Source of the DNA: Pyxicephalus adspersus
Taxonomy: Eukaryota; Chordata; Amphibia; Anura; Pyxicephalidae
Direction: 5' to 3'
Assembly: GCF_032062135.1 (NCBI RefSeq)
Contig: NC_092863.1
Span: forward strand, 18,075,926-18,139,925
Length of the DNA: 64,000 bases
The notes under the pieces were generated by a model. That model was not told the origin of the DNA. It saw nothing but the letters and a program-made list of their open reading frames with translations, and did no database searches. This document shows, in pieces, positions 22,286-34,080 of this stretch (position 1 is its first letter; every line of letters begins with the position of its first letter). Both the position numbers and the translations under genes were made by a program.

Positions 22286-23391
22286 CTTACTTTACCTAAC
22301 CCATCTTGCTTCTCCTTCATACTTACGGAGATCCAAAGCATCATGTCTGGCCTATGTCTACATTCTCCAGCAGCAAGGTCTTTTCTGCTGTGTTCACCTG
22401 AACAGTACAGCCCTGTTGACACTCATGGGGCTCTGTCTGTTCTTGTCCACTTTGTTGTGAAACGACGCATAGAGGACATTGAAAAAAGTATGGCTGTTGC
22501 TGCTGACGTGATGTTTGAGAATATTAGTTCTCTGGCTGCCAAGCTTGATTGTTTTGCTTTATAGTCGGTTCTGCAATCAGAAACAAGTACATAGGTGGGA
22601 TGCCTGCATTTACTAAATACATATAAAAATCTCCATACTATTGTGGAAGCACCCTGAGACTTTGATTAGCACAAACAGCAACATATTGCCTATACTCATT
22701 TACAGCATGTTTATTTGCCCAGTATTTTTCCCAAGACAGTCACTTTATGTAACCTTTAACCTTTCATCTGAAAGACAGAAACAGTGTAACTTGCAGAAAA
22801 TGTATGTTACAGCATTGGCGCTGTTTTTGCCATGTAGTTAATAAAGCCTGTGTCTCTGGCTCCTAAACAGTAACTGATTTATAAAAAAAAAAATATACCC
22901 CATAATTAATAAGTGTGTATGAATAGCATGTGACCATACTGTTTCTGGCATTTTGACAGTGTCCGCCATATGGACTCAACCATAACCATCTGGGCAGTGG
23001 CTCAGGCAGGTGGCCATGAAACTATAATATGAGAATAAAGCAGCGACTCTTAAGTTCTAATAATTTAATGAGCATTCTGCAATGTAACTATTCATTGGAC
23101 AGTAACCCCTATTTTAGGATATGCCTAAAGGCAAAACACTTTCAATTTTAGATAGTTTTGACTAATATTGCCCCTGCCTAATGCCAAAGTGATGAGGAAT
23201 CACAAATTTTACAATTATCAGTAGAACTGAATAAAGCCTTCCAATAAAACATATTCTAGTGACAACTCTTAAGTTCGATAGATTGAACAAGTATCTAATG
23301 GGCTTTTAAAAATTTCTCAATTGATTTCTGTTTAATATAATTTTGGAGCATTAGAACACATGCTTATCTTTATTGCACTTTTCGCCTGTTA
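22286..23391. other. Non-coding stretch with one weak frame
   Basis: A 73-codon plus frame at 22,343-22,564 ends in KRRIEDIEKSMAVAADVMF and then NISSLAAKLDC, which could form an amphipathic helix. No start context, splice site or homologue is recognised, so it is not called as a gene. The rest is unique. Confidence 0.4.
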
Positions 23392-23658
23392 AGCTGCATA
23401 CACATGTGCAATTAGTCGTTGGAAAGGATCTTTCACGATCCATTCCAACAACTAAGCACCGTTCTGCTCTATGGAGAGGGGAGGGGGGAGCGCTGCCCTT
23501 TGCTTCCATTAGGATTGCTCTTGGTCCATCGTCTGTGGATCAGCCAGGACGGTCGTTCGGACGATGGACGACGGGCGCTGCACACACGGCAGATTCTCTT
23601 ACAATATCGGCCCTGAGCCAATTATCAGGCAAGAACCATTGGACTTGTAAACGTAACT
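23392..23658. mobile_element. Family B inverted-repeat element, copy B1, TTA target duplication
   Basis: Starts 'agctgcatacacatgtgcaa' and ends near 'ttgtaaacgtaact', flanked by TTA on both sides (23,389-23,391 and 23,659-23,661). The interior shares 'ggaaaggatctttcacgatc', 'ccgttctgctctatggagag', 'gggaggggg' and 'ggacgatgga'-type words with copy B2 at 25,797. The ends resemble family A ends, so A and B are probably subfamilies of one superfamily. The open frames inside are shadows. Confidence 0.8.
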
Positions 23659-23661
23659 TTA

Positions 23662-24954
23662 GTCTGCTTATCTATTGCTCTCTGTGCTTGTTAAATCAAT
23701 TGATTTTTGTTAGATAACATTGATATTTTTAACATATGGGAAAGATTTGTTCCCACTGCCTGTGGCTGCCTCTATGAAAGCAAATAAGGGGATACAGCAA
23801 GAAAACCTGATGGGGTTTAATTCATTTGGATATACATTGAATAAAAAAGGATTAATATAATATAACAACAACTTCATTGTTGTCACTACAACTTTTGATA
23901 ATATACACATTTTTTGACCTAAAATCCTATGTTTATTTTACATAGTTTTGAGTATGTACCAGATAAAGGAAAGCTTTGTTTACTGAGTGGTGGGTCAGTG
24001 CTTGAAATCTTGCAACACTACATTACATTATGAGTTTCTTTGTATGACACTTACATGACTATAGACCCTGTAATGTGCTACATAGTACATTGGTGCTATA
24101 TAAATACATAATATACATACAGCTTAGATACAGTGAAAGTGTAGAGCAAAAAAAAAAAAAAAAATAGGGCAACAAAGTTGCCTTTCATTTTTACAACCTG
24201 TGCTAAAAAAATGTGACCTCCAGAAACAGCGGGGGTGTCAGGGTATATCCTCCACAGTAATTTTCATGGTCCATAAATACAGTAAGTTATGGAATGTACA
24301 CTAGAAACATGTGAGATTAGTTTGGGGTAAAACATTGTTTTGGAAAAAACCTATAATAAGCCCTTGTTTGTCTTCGGTCTCATTTAATCCTACAAAAATC
24401 CTGATACTTCTGGGTATGAGGCATTAGTCAAAAGGACCAAGTGTGGGTAGGTGGGGTAGGGTCCAAAATGTAAGTGATGACTGATTTCTATTTTTAAGGA
24501 AAATATTTATTTAAGCTAGAATTATACTGTTTGACAGCCATAAAAATATGCAATATGTGCATTGGTCTTTAGAGTGCTATTCCTAATCACATCCTAATTC
24601 TTCTCACCAAAGAATGTTCCTTGCATTGTGTTGTTCAGTATTATAAAAATAGGGCATGGAATGTTTTGGTGAGTTTTGGTAAATGCGTAAACTGTCTTTA
24701 TGTACTGCACAATAATACGCAAAATACTATGATTTATACACATGCATCAATGCACTGCAACGGTGTAAATCCACTCTTTATGTTTTGCATTTTAGTATCA
24801 AAATTGGTTTTACCATCATTTAAAAATTTGTATTTTGTGTATTTGTGGTGTTTGGGATATTTGAAGGGCAGCAATGGAGGAAATATAGACAGCAATACAG
24901 GATATAATAGCACCTAGACCAGTGCACAATCCTAGAGACAGAAAAACATTTTAT
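23662..24954. other. Mostly unique non-coding stretch
   Basis: Contains a short inverted family J head at about 24,062-24,112 ('gtacattggtgctatataaa' then 'tacataatatac') and a poly-A run near 24,149-24,165. The 98-codon frame at 24,621-24,917 has no domain-like pattern. Confidence 0.45.
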
Positions 24955-25060
24955 GGCCCTGATTTAATAAAGTTCTCCAAGGCTGGAGAAAATACACTTT
25001 CACCAGTGAAGCTGGGTGATCCAGCAAACCTGGAATAGATCTGGTCCCGAATTGAAAATA
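24955..25060 (+). repeat. Family E element, left arm only
   Basis: 'ggccctgatttaataaagtt', 'ctccaaggctggagaaaata', 'ccagtgaagctgggtgatcc' and 'agcaaacctggaatagatct' match the left arm of the palindromic element at 60,900-61,114. The right arm is absent, so this copy is broken. Confidence 0.75.
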
Positions 25061-25796
25061 TTTGCTAACAAATAGCTAATCACTTTTAGGAATCCCATTT
25101 AGCAAACAGAATAGTTATCAAATATATTGTCCCTTAAAACAAGGTCATACAGCATTACTGTTCCCAAACTTTCCACAATGTTGTGCTTTTGGTATATTTT
25201 AGAATTAAATTTGTATTTCTTTTATGATGTCATGTCCCTTGTTGTTATTAACTTTAAAGTCCAACTCACTTTCCCAAATGGTGACATACAGTACAGAACA
25301 AGTTCCAACCCTTCCCTTTATTCCAAATGAAATAAACCGTTTTAACTGGAATCAGGCTTTCATTTTTAAAACATCAAAATCTCTGCAGACATATATGTTT
25401 TTAAATTACCATATTAAAATCTAGAATCTATGATCTGTTCTAATCAGTTATTCTCTTTGGAAAACAAACCTTGTATTTTGCATAGATACACTTGTTGCTT
25501 CATAATTAAAAATGCACTGTTCAGTGAACAGGAGCATTTGCTAGTTTAATTAACATAATGACTATACAGCAACAATAGTCTCTGCCCTTTAATGCTCACT
25601 GGGCATTTCTTATAAGAGAGGTAATAGAGAATTGAACTTCTATTACTTTCTGCTATCATTCTAAAATCCTTAACATTTGCAGTGAACAAATGTCCATTTA
25701 TAGGGATGGTCACTAGCATGGTGCATTACAGGTAAAGCTTTGTTGTGCACAGATCTGACAATATTTAAAACAATTTTTACATTAACTTTCAACTTA
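25061..25796. other. Unique non-coding stretch
   Basis: No repeat recognised. 25,500-25,640 has complex, non-repetitive sequence. Confidence 0.45.
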
Positions 25797-26076
25797 GGCT
25801 ATGTACCCAGGCTCAATAATTGTCATTGGAAAGGATCTTCATGATCCTTTCCAACAACAAAAGAATAAACATGCCTACATACAGAGCCGTTCTGTTCTAT
25901 GTAGAGGGGAGGGGGCAGAATGACGGAGCGGCACCCCACTGCGCTCTCTCCTCCTCACTCGTTCGTGGATTCGCCAGAACAACGTCGGACGAGCGATGTA
26001 CACATGCCAGATTCTTGGCTGATACTGGCCCTAGGGTGATTATGGGACCAGAATCATCTGACGTGTGTATGTAGCC
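25797..26076. mobile_element. Family B inverted-repeat element, copy B2
   Basis: Ends are 'ggctatgtacccaggctcaa' and 'tgacgtgtgtatgtagcc', with TTA outside the left end and TAA outside the right. The interior contains an internal stem 'ggaaaggatcttcatgatcc' closing with 'tttcc', then 'ccgttctgttctatgtagag', 'gggagggggcag' and CpG words ('cgtcggacgagcgatg'). It aligns along its length with B1. No coding capacity. Confidence 0.75.
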
Positions 26077-27554
26077 TAAATGTATGTTCAACAACAGCTA
26101 TAAACAAGCTATGGAATACTTGAGAGTCACTCATAATTTAGAATACCAAACTTTGTGCATAAACAGCCAGTTCCATACATTTACTGCACTGCATAGAAAA
26201 CTTGTGGAAAACATTCAGATAAACATTGATTTGATAGATAGTTATATACTGTAAATGTGTTTCATATTTGTTTTAATATGTTTGATGAGTTTTTACTCAC
26301 TTTTCCCTTTTAAGTTTTTTCATGGCTTAAGAGTGTGATATGTAAACTCTAAATCATCTATTAGAACCTCCAACTGTGCTTAAAATGCTGTTTCTTCAAC
26401 GTTTATCCCCATTAATAATCTGATTCGATTGTCTTAAAACTCTATCTTATTTTTTAAATCCCAGCAAAGCCAAAACTGAACAAGGCAAATTCTCAAAATA
26501 ATCATGTTTTGTGTGTGTAAATTACAATGACACTGAACTTTTCAAAATCAAAAAAACAATTGAGTAGCTGTGCCTTGTCTGTAGCTATGGGACAACATTT
26601 CTAAGATCATTTCTAGTTTTCTGTTTACAGTGTAAGGTCTTCCAATTGCTCACCAAATACTTCCTGTGAAGTTCTTCACATGGTATTTACTTTAAAGCAG
26701 GGCTGCTCGGAAATGTAGTATTAAAATACCTCTCACTGGCTGAATCCAGAGATGAAAGGTCCACCACACTGCTTATACACACTGTTCATATTCATTTATC
26801 AACTCGATTAATAAAAGAATCTGCTTTGTTTAATTTGAGCTTAGTTGTGCTTTACCATATTTTTAGTATTATTGGGGCAAACATTAACTGGTGAAGGCTC
26901 CCCAACAAAAATATATCAACAGCCTCATGTAGATGTAAAACCATTAACTACAAATTGATAGCCATTTATAAATTCTCAACTTCTCTCCAGTGACGTCTTT
27001 ACCTTGATAGTTGGCTTAGGCACTGTTGGCTTCATTGTAAATTTTGTTGGATTGTAAATTTTAGTGCCCGTGTATAGGTATTTATTGCAGGGAACTATTA
27101 AAAAGTGGATATTTAGAAAGGGATTGAAAGCTAGTAATAATCATGTAATAGATATATACTGAATTAGAGCTGTTAGTCTAGCTGTTGGATCCAAGGCTGA
27201 TTGGTGATATTAAAATATTGCTGATAAGGTTTTTATGCTGTCTATGTAGTCACCACAACAAAGATAGAGAGAGCAATAAAAACTATTTTTAATCGGGTGG
27301 GGAAGGCTTAAACGTCTGGAAACATTTTTTTCTGGGTAGCCCCTGCAGCAGTAAGTTAGGAACAGTGAGACACACCAGAATTACCACCTAGAAGGGATTC
27401 TAACCAATTCACCCTTTAACAAACACTACTTATATGCTTACCTACTTACTTACTTACTGGAATGAATGTTATGTGCAGATCATGGGACATTTGAAGCTAG
27501 GTATAAGAGCATAGATTAAAATACACAGTGACAATAGTTGAATTGTATACCAGT
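26077..27554. other. Unique non-coding stretch
   Basis: AT-rich, without repeat or coding signal. Confidence 0.45.
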
Positions 27555-27970
27555 CCCTGACCAGACTAGAGGCCTTAGGGGGAGCTGGAGTACCAGATAT
27601 TGCCTTTATCGAGCTTCACTGTTGGCCAGACTGGTGAACTGGAAGAGATGAGTTACTCTGGAAGGCATTATTTTGCCCTGGATCTGCAATAATTGCATCC
27701 TCCAAAAATGGCCTCCTTGGCAGATCCTTCCCAAACACTGGGAACCTACAAATTTCTTACCTAGAATTACTGTTACCCCCTCCCTTATAACTCTCCTTAC
27801 TCCCACCTTGCCCTTCTTTTATTAGTTTACCCCAACTTTCCATTACCCAAACCCTCCTTTATTCTCCAACCTGGGCTAGTTTAGCTTTAGATCCGGTCCA
27901 TATCCATAGGTGCTGAACTATTTACAAGATAGATGCCTCAAATTTTGCAGTTAAATTGTTATAGATAAAT
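27555..27970 (+). mobile_element. L1-like ORF2 C-terminal relic
   Basis: The plus-strand translation from about 27,562 reads LEALGGAGVPDIAFIELHC, then WPDW, a stop, and DELLWKAL. This resembles the G-G-x-G-x-P-[DN]-hydrophobic-Y-x-x-A and downstream D-W pattern after the reverse transcriptase of L1-type ORF2. After a frame change LYSPTWASLALDPV fits the later P-x-F-P-P-G-L region loosely. Stops and shifts show it is dead. Assignment to L1 rather than another LINE clade is inference. Confidence 0.45.
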
Positions 27971-28509
27971 GTTTATTGAACTCTGTAGTTCCTACACCCC
28001 TTTTCCTATGTTATGTATATACATTGGTTTGTACTATCTGACTTTGATTTTTCCAATGTATGTTGAAAACTTAGAATATACTTAGAAACTTGAAATAGGA
28101 GTACATTGAAAAAATGCCCCCATAAAAACTGAGTATTACAAGCAAGTAAGAAACATAAAAAGTACATTGCCAATACCAATACCAGCCCTTTTTTATATAC
28201 AAACAAGTACTCTCTTAAAGGCAATTCCCTAAAATATATATGTGATCAATACAATAATACCAACACAAGGCATAATATTCACAACATACATACATACATA
28301 AATAAAAAGTGATTCAATGGCTGTTAAAACCTTTTTTGAATTCTAGAGGAACATGGTGTCAAAGTAAATTCAACTATTTACTATGGTATAGGGGACATTG
28401 TCATGTACTTGATTTGCAATTCTTTTTGTGTTATAACAATCTACTTTCTGGTATGCCTTTGTACTCTTGTGTCTGCAGCATCATAGTTGCATATCTTCGG
28501 TATGAAATC
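27971..28509. other. Unique non-coding stretch
   Basis: No recognisable feature. Confidence 0.45.
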
Positions 28510-28770
28510 TAAGGGTACTTTAGATTTTCATCTGAATGATCATTTATTATTGTCTGTAGTAAATATCAATTGTGTACAGATGTCCCCTGAGGAGGTTGTT
28601 AGTGATCTGCCCAGTTGGATCATTATTGACCGATAACAGACAAAGCTACTGTCTCTTCAATTGCTGTCCCTGCAGCAGCTCCCTTTTGCTCTTCCTACCC
28701 CTCCCATCCGCAAAGAACAGTGCAGCGATCATCCACCTAAAAAGACAAATCATTTTAGGGTATAAGTATG
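28510..28770. repeat. Possible decayed transposon segment
   Basis: CpG and palindromic words ('gatcattattgaccgataac', 'gcagcgatcatccacc') and a C/T-rich middle set it apart from its surroundings and recall the interior of families A/B. No ends were found, so this is tentative. Confidence 0.3.
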
Positions 28771-29195
28771 TACTTAACATAAAGTATTCTGGCTGATATT
28801 CCCTGGTGATTTTCAGGTATTATCACTCTGTATTGCAGGCTCTTAGGGCAGAACAAGCCATATAAAGCCAGTAAAAAGTCAAGATCAGCTTTAGGGAAAC
28901 CACATGAAATACTGGTGATCGGGTAATTGCATTCTGCCTTTTAGACACAGCAAACTTGCTTTTGAAAATAATGATTAGCTTAATTTTTCTTTCTAATTCA
29001 CCGGGTTTAAATGTCCTAAAAGTCACTATAAAGTGGCCCCAATGCCCAAAGGATTTTCCAGATATTTAGTATTTGTACATTGTGTTCTGCTTCAGCCATG
29101 GGAGCTGAAAGCCTACTTCCATTTTTTCCCATGGTTCTTTGTTAGTTTGTTAGTGTGAATGTCTATATCATATTGTAATTTTAACACACACTCTA
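28771..29195. other. Unique non-coding stretch
   Basis: No recognisable feature. Confidence 0.4.
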
Positions 29196-29480
29196 AGTTG
29201 TTGCTACCTGTCCCTGTTCCCTTACAGGGTGCCACCATCCTCTTCTTTCCTTTACTTCTGTAGAGGATTTTCAGCCATCCTTATTGGCCGGACAGGGATG
29301 ATGTAACTCCTGCGCAGGTGTGCAGAAGTTCATTCATTTTCAGCATGCTCAGGGGAAGCCAGAATTGCTGGGTACCTGAAGTATTCAGGCAGGTAGAAGG
29401 CATTATTGCAGAAGGGACATTTCCTGTCACTTTATGCAATAATGACTTGCCCGATTTTGTATTCCTAAAAGTAGAACTGT
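29196..29480 (+). repeat. Interspersed repeat, family H, copy 2
   Basis: 'gctacctgtccctgttccct', 'ttttcagccatcctta', 'gggatgatgtaactcctgcg', 'gtgcagaagttcattcattt', 'cagcatgctcaggggaagcc' and 'agaattgctgggtacct' form the best-preserved copy of the family. Copies at 7,755 and 33,905 match subsets. No terminal repeat established. Confidence 0.65.
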
Positions 29481-31055
29481 AGTGTGAGTGTGAGTGAGAA
29501 AATATATTTATTTTCCTAGTTTCCTTGTTTTCTAATGCAGCCAGCAAACAATAATTTTCACCCATTTAATAAACACCTTGGACTGCGCAACTTCCTTCCC
29601 TCAGTCATCATGGGACCTATCTTTTTCAGTCAAGGATACCCGACCTATACTTTCAAAGATTCCAAAAACACCAGAATGCAGACATCAACATGAGGTGTCC
29701 TTGTTTACTTACAAGATGATATAAAAACAATTATTACATAAAAACAGTTTGGCTGTGTGAATTCAAAATGTTTCCTTTCTAGGGGTAAACTGCCATTAAA
29801 TGGCTAAGGTGTGTTTTGGATTAGTTAACGGTTAATTCTAGATGGAGGCACACAAACCCATAAGGTGGAAAGAATTACATTTTACATATCAAAGGACAGC
29901 AGCCCCAAAGCAATATAATACATTCGCTCTCCTAAAAACCTATTAAGCCTTGTTATGACTATCTCCTCCACGGAGTAGGATAGGACAGACATCACAAAAT
30001 TTTCCTCATTAAAACTGATGGCCTCTCTCTGACACGTATGATCAGATTGTAAAGTTCACTACCCATCCCCCTACATTTAGGCGCCTTTCAAGAGTTTTAA
30101 GATCTCTCTAAAAAAATTACCTTTTTTTTCCAAAACAGAGATCAGCTGCCCCCAGTAAAATGTAATGAGAATTTGCTCTTACAAATATTGTCAAGTTCTT
30201 AGATCTCCTAATGGGATTATATGCTTTAAAAATCAGGGGTTTTCTGTCACTCAGTTGAAGCTAAATGTCATAATTTTAAAGATTTGAGGATGAAAAGCAG
30301 CAATACACATGATGCAACCTATCTTTGCAAAACAAAATTTAAAGTACCGTTTTAAAATGTATTTTCCCTGTACTTAGTGCCTTACACTGAATAAATATAT
30401 TCAGCTTTGCAAATAATTGGCCGTATCATTGTCTTACATGCATAGGGGATGCACACAAGGTGGGCCTGATTTGGGTGAAAGTCTATAAAAGTTGAGCTCT
30501 GGGAAAAAAGCTAAATAAAAAATATGAAACTGCTTTACTTGAAATAGTATTTGAATTTCTGTTTATCAATTCCAAGATTGAGGACCTAAATTAATAGACT
30601 TTTGTAAGGTAAAAGCACACAGATTGGTTCAAGCTCATGCTGTTGTACATACCTGTAAGAAAAGATATGAGCATGTGTGTGCTCATACACCTATGCGTAC
30701 ATCCATGTACATCCATGAGCAGGCATATGCACACACATACACATTTCCGAGCTGACACACGGCGGCCTATATAAAACATTTTAAATCAACTTGACCTGTT
30801 ATCCTGAATCACCTGTGGCTCATTTTTCAACCTGGCCTTGTCTTGTGTATCACCTTTGTTACCTTTGTATATACTTTGTATGGCATCAGTTTGATAACAG
30901 TTGTTATATTATCATTTAGAACTAATCTGACCCACAGTTGATCTCCCTATGACCTGCTTCAAGCATCATTTTGATTGTTTTAGACCTGTAAGAAAATGAA
31001 GCCTGTTCATGCAGGCCCTTTCACAGTTTTTCTACTGCAGTTTTACTTTAACTTA
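29481..31055. other. Unique, complex non-coding stretch
   Basis: No repeats are recognised from about 29,820 to 30,590 and the sequence is of mixed composition. A short ACAT/GTGC low-complexity run is near 30,660-30,745. It is a candidate for a conserved non-coding element, which only alignment can test. Confidence 0.4.
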
Positions 31056-31479
31056 AGGTGCATACACACTTCCAATTTTTATCGTTCAAAACAACCGACG
31101 AACGATCGATTGGGCAAAAAATCGTTCGTAAAAAAGTAACCAACGACGCCGACGAACGAGGAAAGTCGTTGGAAACGAACGACCGGACCGGCGGATCGGA
31201 TTGGACGACGATCGTTGAACATCGTTCGTGTGTACGGTCGTTCGTTGATCGTCCATGGTCTGAGCATGCGTAATGAACGAACGTTCGTTCACTTTCCTGT
31301 CGTGCACATACTTCCTCTATCGCTCAAACGATCGTATCTATTGTGTGTACAATATCTACGAACGATCGTGTCGTTATCTCTATGTGCAGGATCGGTGCTA
31401 TACGATCGTTCGTAAATATCGTGCAGGATCGTTCGTCGTTCGTATTCCAACGATAATAATTGGAAGTGTGTACGTAGCT
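31056..31479. mobile_element. Family A CpG-dense hairpin element, copy A1, TTA target duplication
   Basis: The 424-bp element starts 'aggtgcatacacacttccaa' and ends 'ttggaagtgtgtacgtagct', flanked by TTA on both sides (31,053-31,055; 31,480-31,482). The interior is packed with CGAACGATCG, ATCGTTCG and AACGAACGTTCGTT words; a hand count gives about 50 CpG dinucleotides, far above the surrounding DNA. Words on the left half pair with those on the right, so a single strand would form a long branched hairpin. Both strands stay open for 60-70 codons because of symmetry, not coding. The 3-bp TWA duplication points to a Harbinger-type non-autonomous element (inference). Confidence 0.88.
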
Positions 31480-31482
31480 TTA

Positions 31483-31725
31483 GAGATGACCACCCACAGC
31501 TTGTGACTGCACAATAAAAGGAGATAAAGATTGCAGATTAACTAATCTTTATATCACTTTGCTCTCTATATCTATCAGCATAACCCTTGCAAAACAGAAC
31601 ACCTAATTAGCTTCTTGTGCTGCTTTTTCTACGTTATATGATACATTTAATGGTGTACTAATGGTTACCTGTGTTCATTATTGCACCTTATATGTAGTCA
31701 CTGTCTGGGGTACTGGAACTGGGTA
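31483..31725. other. Spacer
   Basis: No recognisable feature. Confidence 0.4.
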
Positions 31726-31790
31726 CTGATGCTGGTAACACTCCCACCATTGTTTAAAATAAACAATGGAGGGAGTGTTACCAGCATCAG
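31726..31790. repeat. Near-perfect hairpin with minimal loop
   Basis: The left arm 'ctgatgctggtaacactccc' continues to accattgttta; the right arm is its reverse complement ending 'gttaccagcatcag'. 31-bp arms pair at 30 positions (mismatch A-A at 31,746/31,770) around a 3-base centre. The sequences outside do not pair. Confidence 0.9.
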
Positions 31791-33904
31791 AGCTTTTTGT
31801 TGATGATGGCTAGAAAAAACAGCTTAGAACAAAAAAAAACTTTTCCTAGCCTTTTCCGTTGCTGAAAAAGATTAGTCTGCATTGTGACTTCCACGCAACA
31901 AGTATTAGAAGCTGTAGCAGGTACAGTATGTTTAGCCCATTCCCTGTCTAAAAGTCTACAAGGGTCATATAGACCACTCTTTCCCATCTGGTTTATTTAC
32001 TTACTTTGCAATACTGCATTGGAATATATTTCCTGTAACTTTTTTGACAGGCTGTTTGTTATATTGTAACATATTTGATTATAATATGTTTTTACTATAT
32101 ATTTAGATTTCACTGTTTGTATGATACTTTACTCCTTAGTGAGCCATTGTGTATTTCAACCTAGTGTAACTAACTATACAGCGCCGGACCAGGGTGAAAC
32201 AAGTAAGGGTGTTCTGTTTTTTTTTGTGCGGCAATATGAGATTTCAAAAAAGGATGGAGAAGATTGCCGAGTGCGGGCTTCTACACAGTACTTCCCCATC
32301 TTTGCTGTCCTGGCAACCCCTTCCAGCTATTTGTTCTCTGTCCTGTCAGTCATTAATTCTTAACTTTGCATGTTGGTGCTATGTCTACGTGATGATATAT
32401 AAGAAATTGTGTGACTGGAGAAATCCCCAGTCCTTGTGGAAGTTTACCATTCTGTTGACAAGGTGTTTATTTCACATTGACTTCTACTAAACTTACACAA
32501 AGCAGTCACAAAGCAGTTTAGTGAGCTATGGTGCTACAGGGCTGTACCTACTGTACCAACATTGGGGCAGCAGAGGGGAAATGATAACAGGTTTGTGAAA
32601 AAACTGTTTGAGAGCATAGCATAGAGGGAGGTAGGTGTGCCAGCTTTAGAAAATGAGACAGATAAAGAGTTTCATTCACATCTTAATGTAGAGATCGCTT
32701 GCAGAGTAGGAGGACCATGTATGGCACTTGTTCTTTCTGTGTTCTTTCTTTGCTTTTGATTGGCTACCGGTCATTGAGACTTGCAGAAACTTTGAACTTC
32801 TCATCCTGACTCCTGAGGAAAAATCTTTTGTCCCCTTTGATCTTACTGGAGTTAGGATAGAGGAAAACCAAAATACAGGGTCAGGTAAATAAAAAGAAGC
32901 TGTAAGGGACACCACAAAGAGGAAGGAGAAGGAGGTTTGATGGTTCTTTTAGAATGCTGACTAGAGTACAGCTATAACCTCTCTTGTATTTTTCATAAAA
33001 GTGACTGAAGAAATCTGCTTGCTTGCTCTAGGCATCAGTTCCAAAATCACACCAGTTTACCCTAGTCTGGTTTTAATAAATCAGACCCACGGGCACACGG
33101 AAGTATATGACAATGTCCTTAAAACCTGCTCAATGTTTTCTTTCACACAGATGGTAAAATGTCACATGCATAATCAGGAGCCCTTCATATTGTACAACTC
33201 CGGGTTAAATGGCCCTCAATATCTTAAAGGTACACTCTAGCCAAAACAGATAGTTAAGACAAACCTTTGCCCATGGAGGGCTAAAAAAAAAGGCTTGTTT
33301 TATTGCCACCCGTACTCCGCAGCAAGAGAACATAATAACCTCTTATTTGAGGTTTTATTTGAAATTTATATATTTGAGTATTAAGCAGCTTGTGATTCAC
33401 TAAGTTGAATGTTGGTGCTTGGCGATTGCCAGTACTGTCACAATGAGGCAGGAACAGTGTTGCTTGCCCTGTGTAAGAACCAACTAAAGTAAAGTTACTT
33501 TAGTTACTTTAGTTGCTTATGCTGGGCTTTGGTCCTCCTACTAGCAACTAAATGTAGCAGCAGGGGAATGAAGGAAAGGTAAGTACATGCTTCTGCAATT
33601 TATAATTGACTATTTTAACAATTCACAATATTTACTCCTTGACCGAGCTCAAAGACACATATTGAAGGCCAGAAGCTTATGATAGGCCAATCGATTATAT
33701 TCTGACATTTCATTACTACACTCATAATGAGTCAATGGATTATCAGACTACTGAACCTGAGGAGATGTAAATTAAATTGTCTTGATTGTGTACCTGAAAC
33801 TGTACAAAGCAGACAATACAAGACATGCATGTATGAATGGGTGAAATCTAGTCTGGGGTTGATCACAGATATGGAATATTTTCCTTTTTAGCAGCACAAT
33901 AAGC
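31791..33904. other. Unique non-coding stretch
   Basis: Overlapping frames at 32,121-32,490 (+) have no domain-like pattern. 'ccctagtctggttttaataa' near 33,061 looks like one end of a small palindromic element, but no partner end was found. A short 'actaaagtaaagttacttta' dyad is at about 33,483. Confidence 0.45.
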
Positions 33905-34080
33905 GTAAAGCAAAACAAAACCCTTTTTACACTTACCTGTCCCTGTTCAATTGGGGGCACCGCAATATTATTCCTTTTTCTCTTCCTTGTTTTGATCTTC
34001 GCAGGCATACAGAAGTTTATTCAGTCCTGGCCGCTGCAGGAAAAGCCAGGGTAGGCTGGGTATTTGACTAAACTTTTCCA
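33905..34080 (+). repeat. Interspersed repeat, family H, copy 3
   Basis: 'cttacctgtccctgttcaat', 'cttcgcaggcatacagaagt', 'ttattcagtcctgg' and 'aggaaaagccagggtaggct' followed by gggta match copy 2 in order, with the middle block shortened. Confidence 0.55.

Noticed and set aside
31079..31506. Overlapping open frames on both strands near 31.1-31.5 kb
   Set aside because: They arise because the CpG-rich palindromic family A element is stop-poor on both strands. No coding signal.
31726..31790. microRNA gene
   Set aside because: The loop is only about 3 bases with nearly perfect arms, unlike typical precursors. Kept as a hairpin only.
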